From NCBI RefSeq assembly GCF_937997465.1, contig NZ_CALKTQ010000224.1, forward strand, positions 1-5,654: a stretch of DNA of 5,654 bases, read 5' to 3'. Under the pieces are notes generated by a model. It was not told the DNA's origin. It saw nothing but the letters and a program-made list of their open reading frames with translations, and did not search any database. The number at the start of each line of letters is the position of its first letter. Within the stretch, counting starts at the first letter, position 1. Shown piece by piece: positions 5,621 to 5,654 of the stretch. This DNA is from an uncultured Campylobacter sp. (GTDB lineage: Bacteria; Campylobacterota; Campylobacteria; Campylobacterales; Campylobacteraceae). Position numbers and translations under genes: made by a program.

Positions 5621-5654
5621 GGTCGTATTAAATTTAAATACTTTTCTTGTTATC

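Noticed and set aside
5593..5631. ATG-started small frame of 12 codons in the tail
   Set aside because: It is too short, has no ribosome binding site before it, and lies inside an inverted repeat.

Overview
The window reads as a stretch of chromosome from a Campylobacter species of moderate GC (the oral/gut C. rectus, C. showae, C. curvus type is my guess). The basis is the very frequent AAATTT and TTTAAA words in and between genes, AT-rich gene starts with AAGGA-type ribosome binding sites, a HemE whose N-terminus looks campylobacterial, and a chemoreceptor with the long cytoplasmic linker seen in epsilonproteobacteria. The genus is an inference from sequence style, not from a marker gene. 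All five recognisable genes lie on the + strand and are closely spaced. I see no tRNA, rRNA, CRISPR array, insertion sequence or phage gene.

Region 1 (1-994) holds the 3' end of a Rossmann-fold NAD(P)H-binding oxidoreductase of the putative NADH-flavin reductase (YwnB-like) group. A GC-rich inverted repeat and a small Rrf2-family regulator (YwnA-like) follow. The two gene types are also neighbours in Bacillus subtilis (ywnA/ywnB), so this is probably a regulator-target pair, perhaps redox-responsive.

Region 2 (995-2412) has a good sigma-70 type promoter and a DAACS (SLC1-like) symporter. Its substrate-site residues fit glutamate or aspartate better than C4-dicarboxylates. The supported start is the GTG at 1114, not the upstream GTG at 1054.

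Region 3 (2413-5446) carries hemE (uroporphyrinogen decarboxylase) and, 10 bases after its stop codon, a membrane chemoreceptor with a periplasmic nitrate/nitrite-sensing (NIT) type domain. The chemoreceptor's ribosome binding site overlaps the hemE stop codon, so the pair is probably co-transcribed and may be translationally coupled. A link between heme supply for nitrate respiration and taxis to nitrate or nitrite is attractive but speculative.

Region 4 (5447-5654) is noncoding, AT-rich, and contains three possible hairpins. The best is a 17-bp imperfect stem followed by a short T run, which may end the hemE-chemoreceptor transcript. I found no clearly new system. The most unusual points are the regulator-side dyad, the Asp-to-Asn change in a sodium-site motif of the symporter, the hemE-NIT receptor pairing, and the structured tail.
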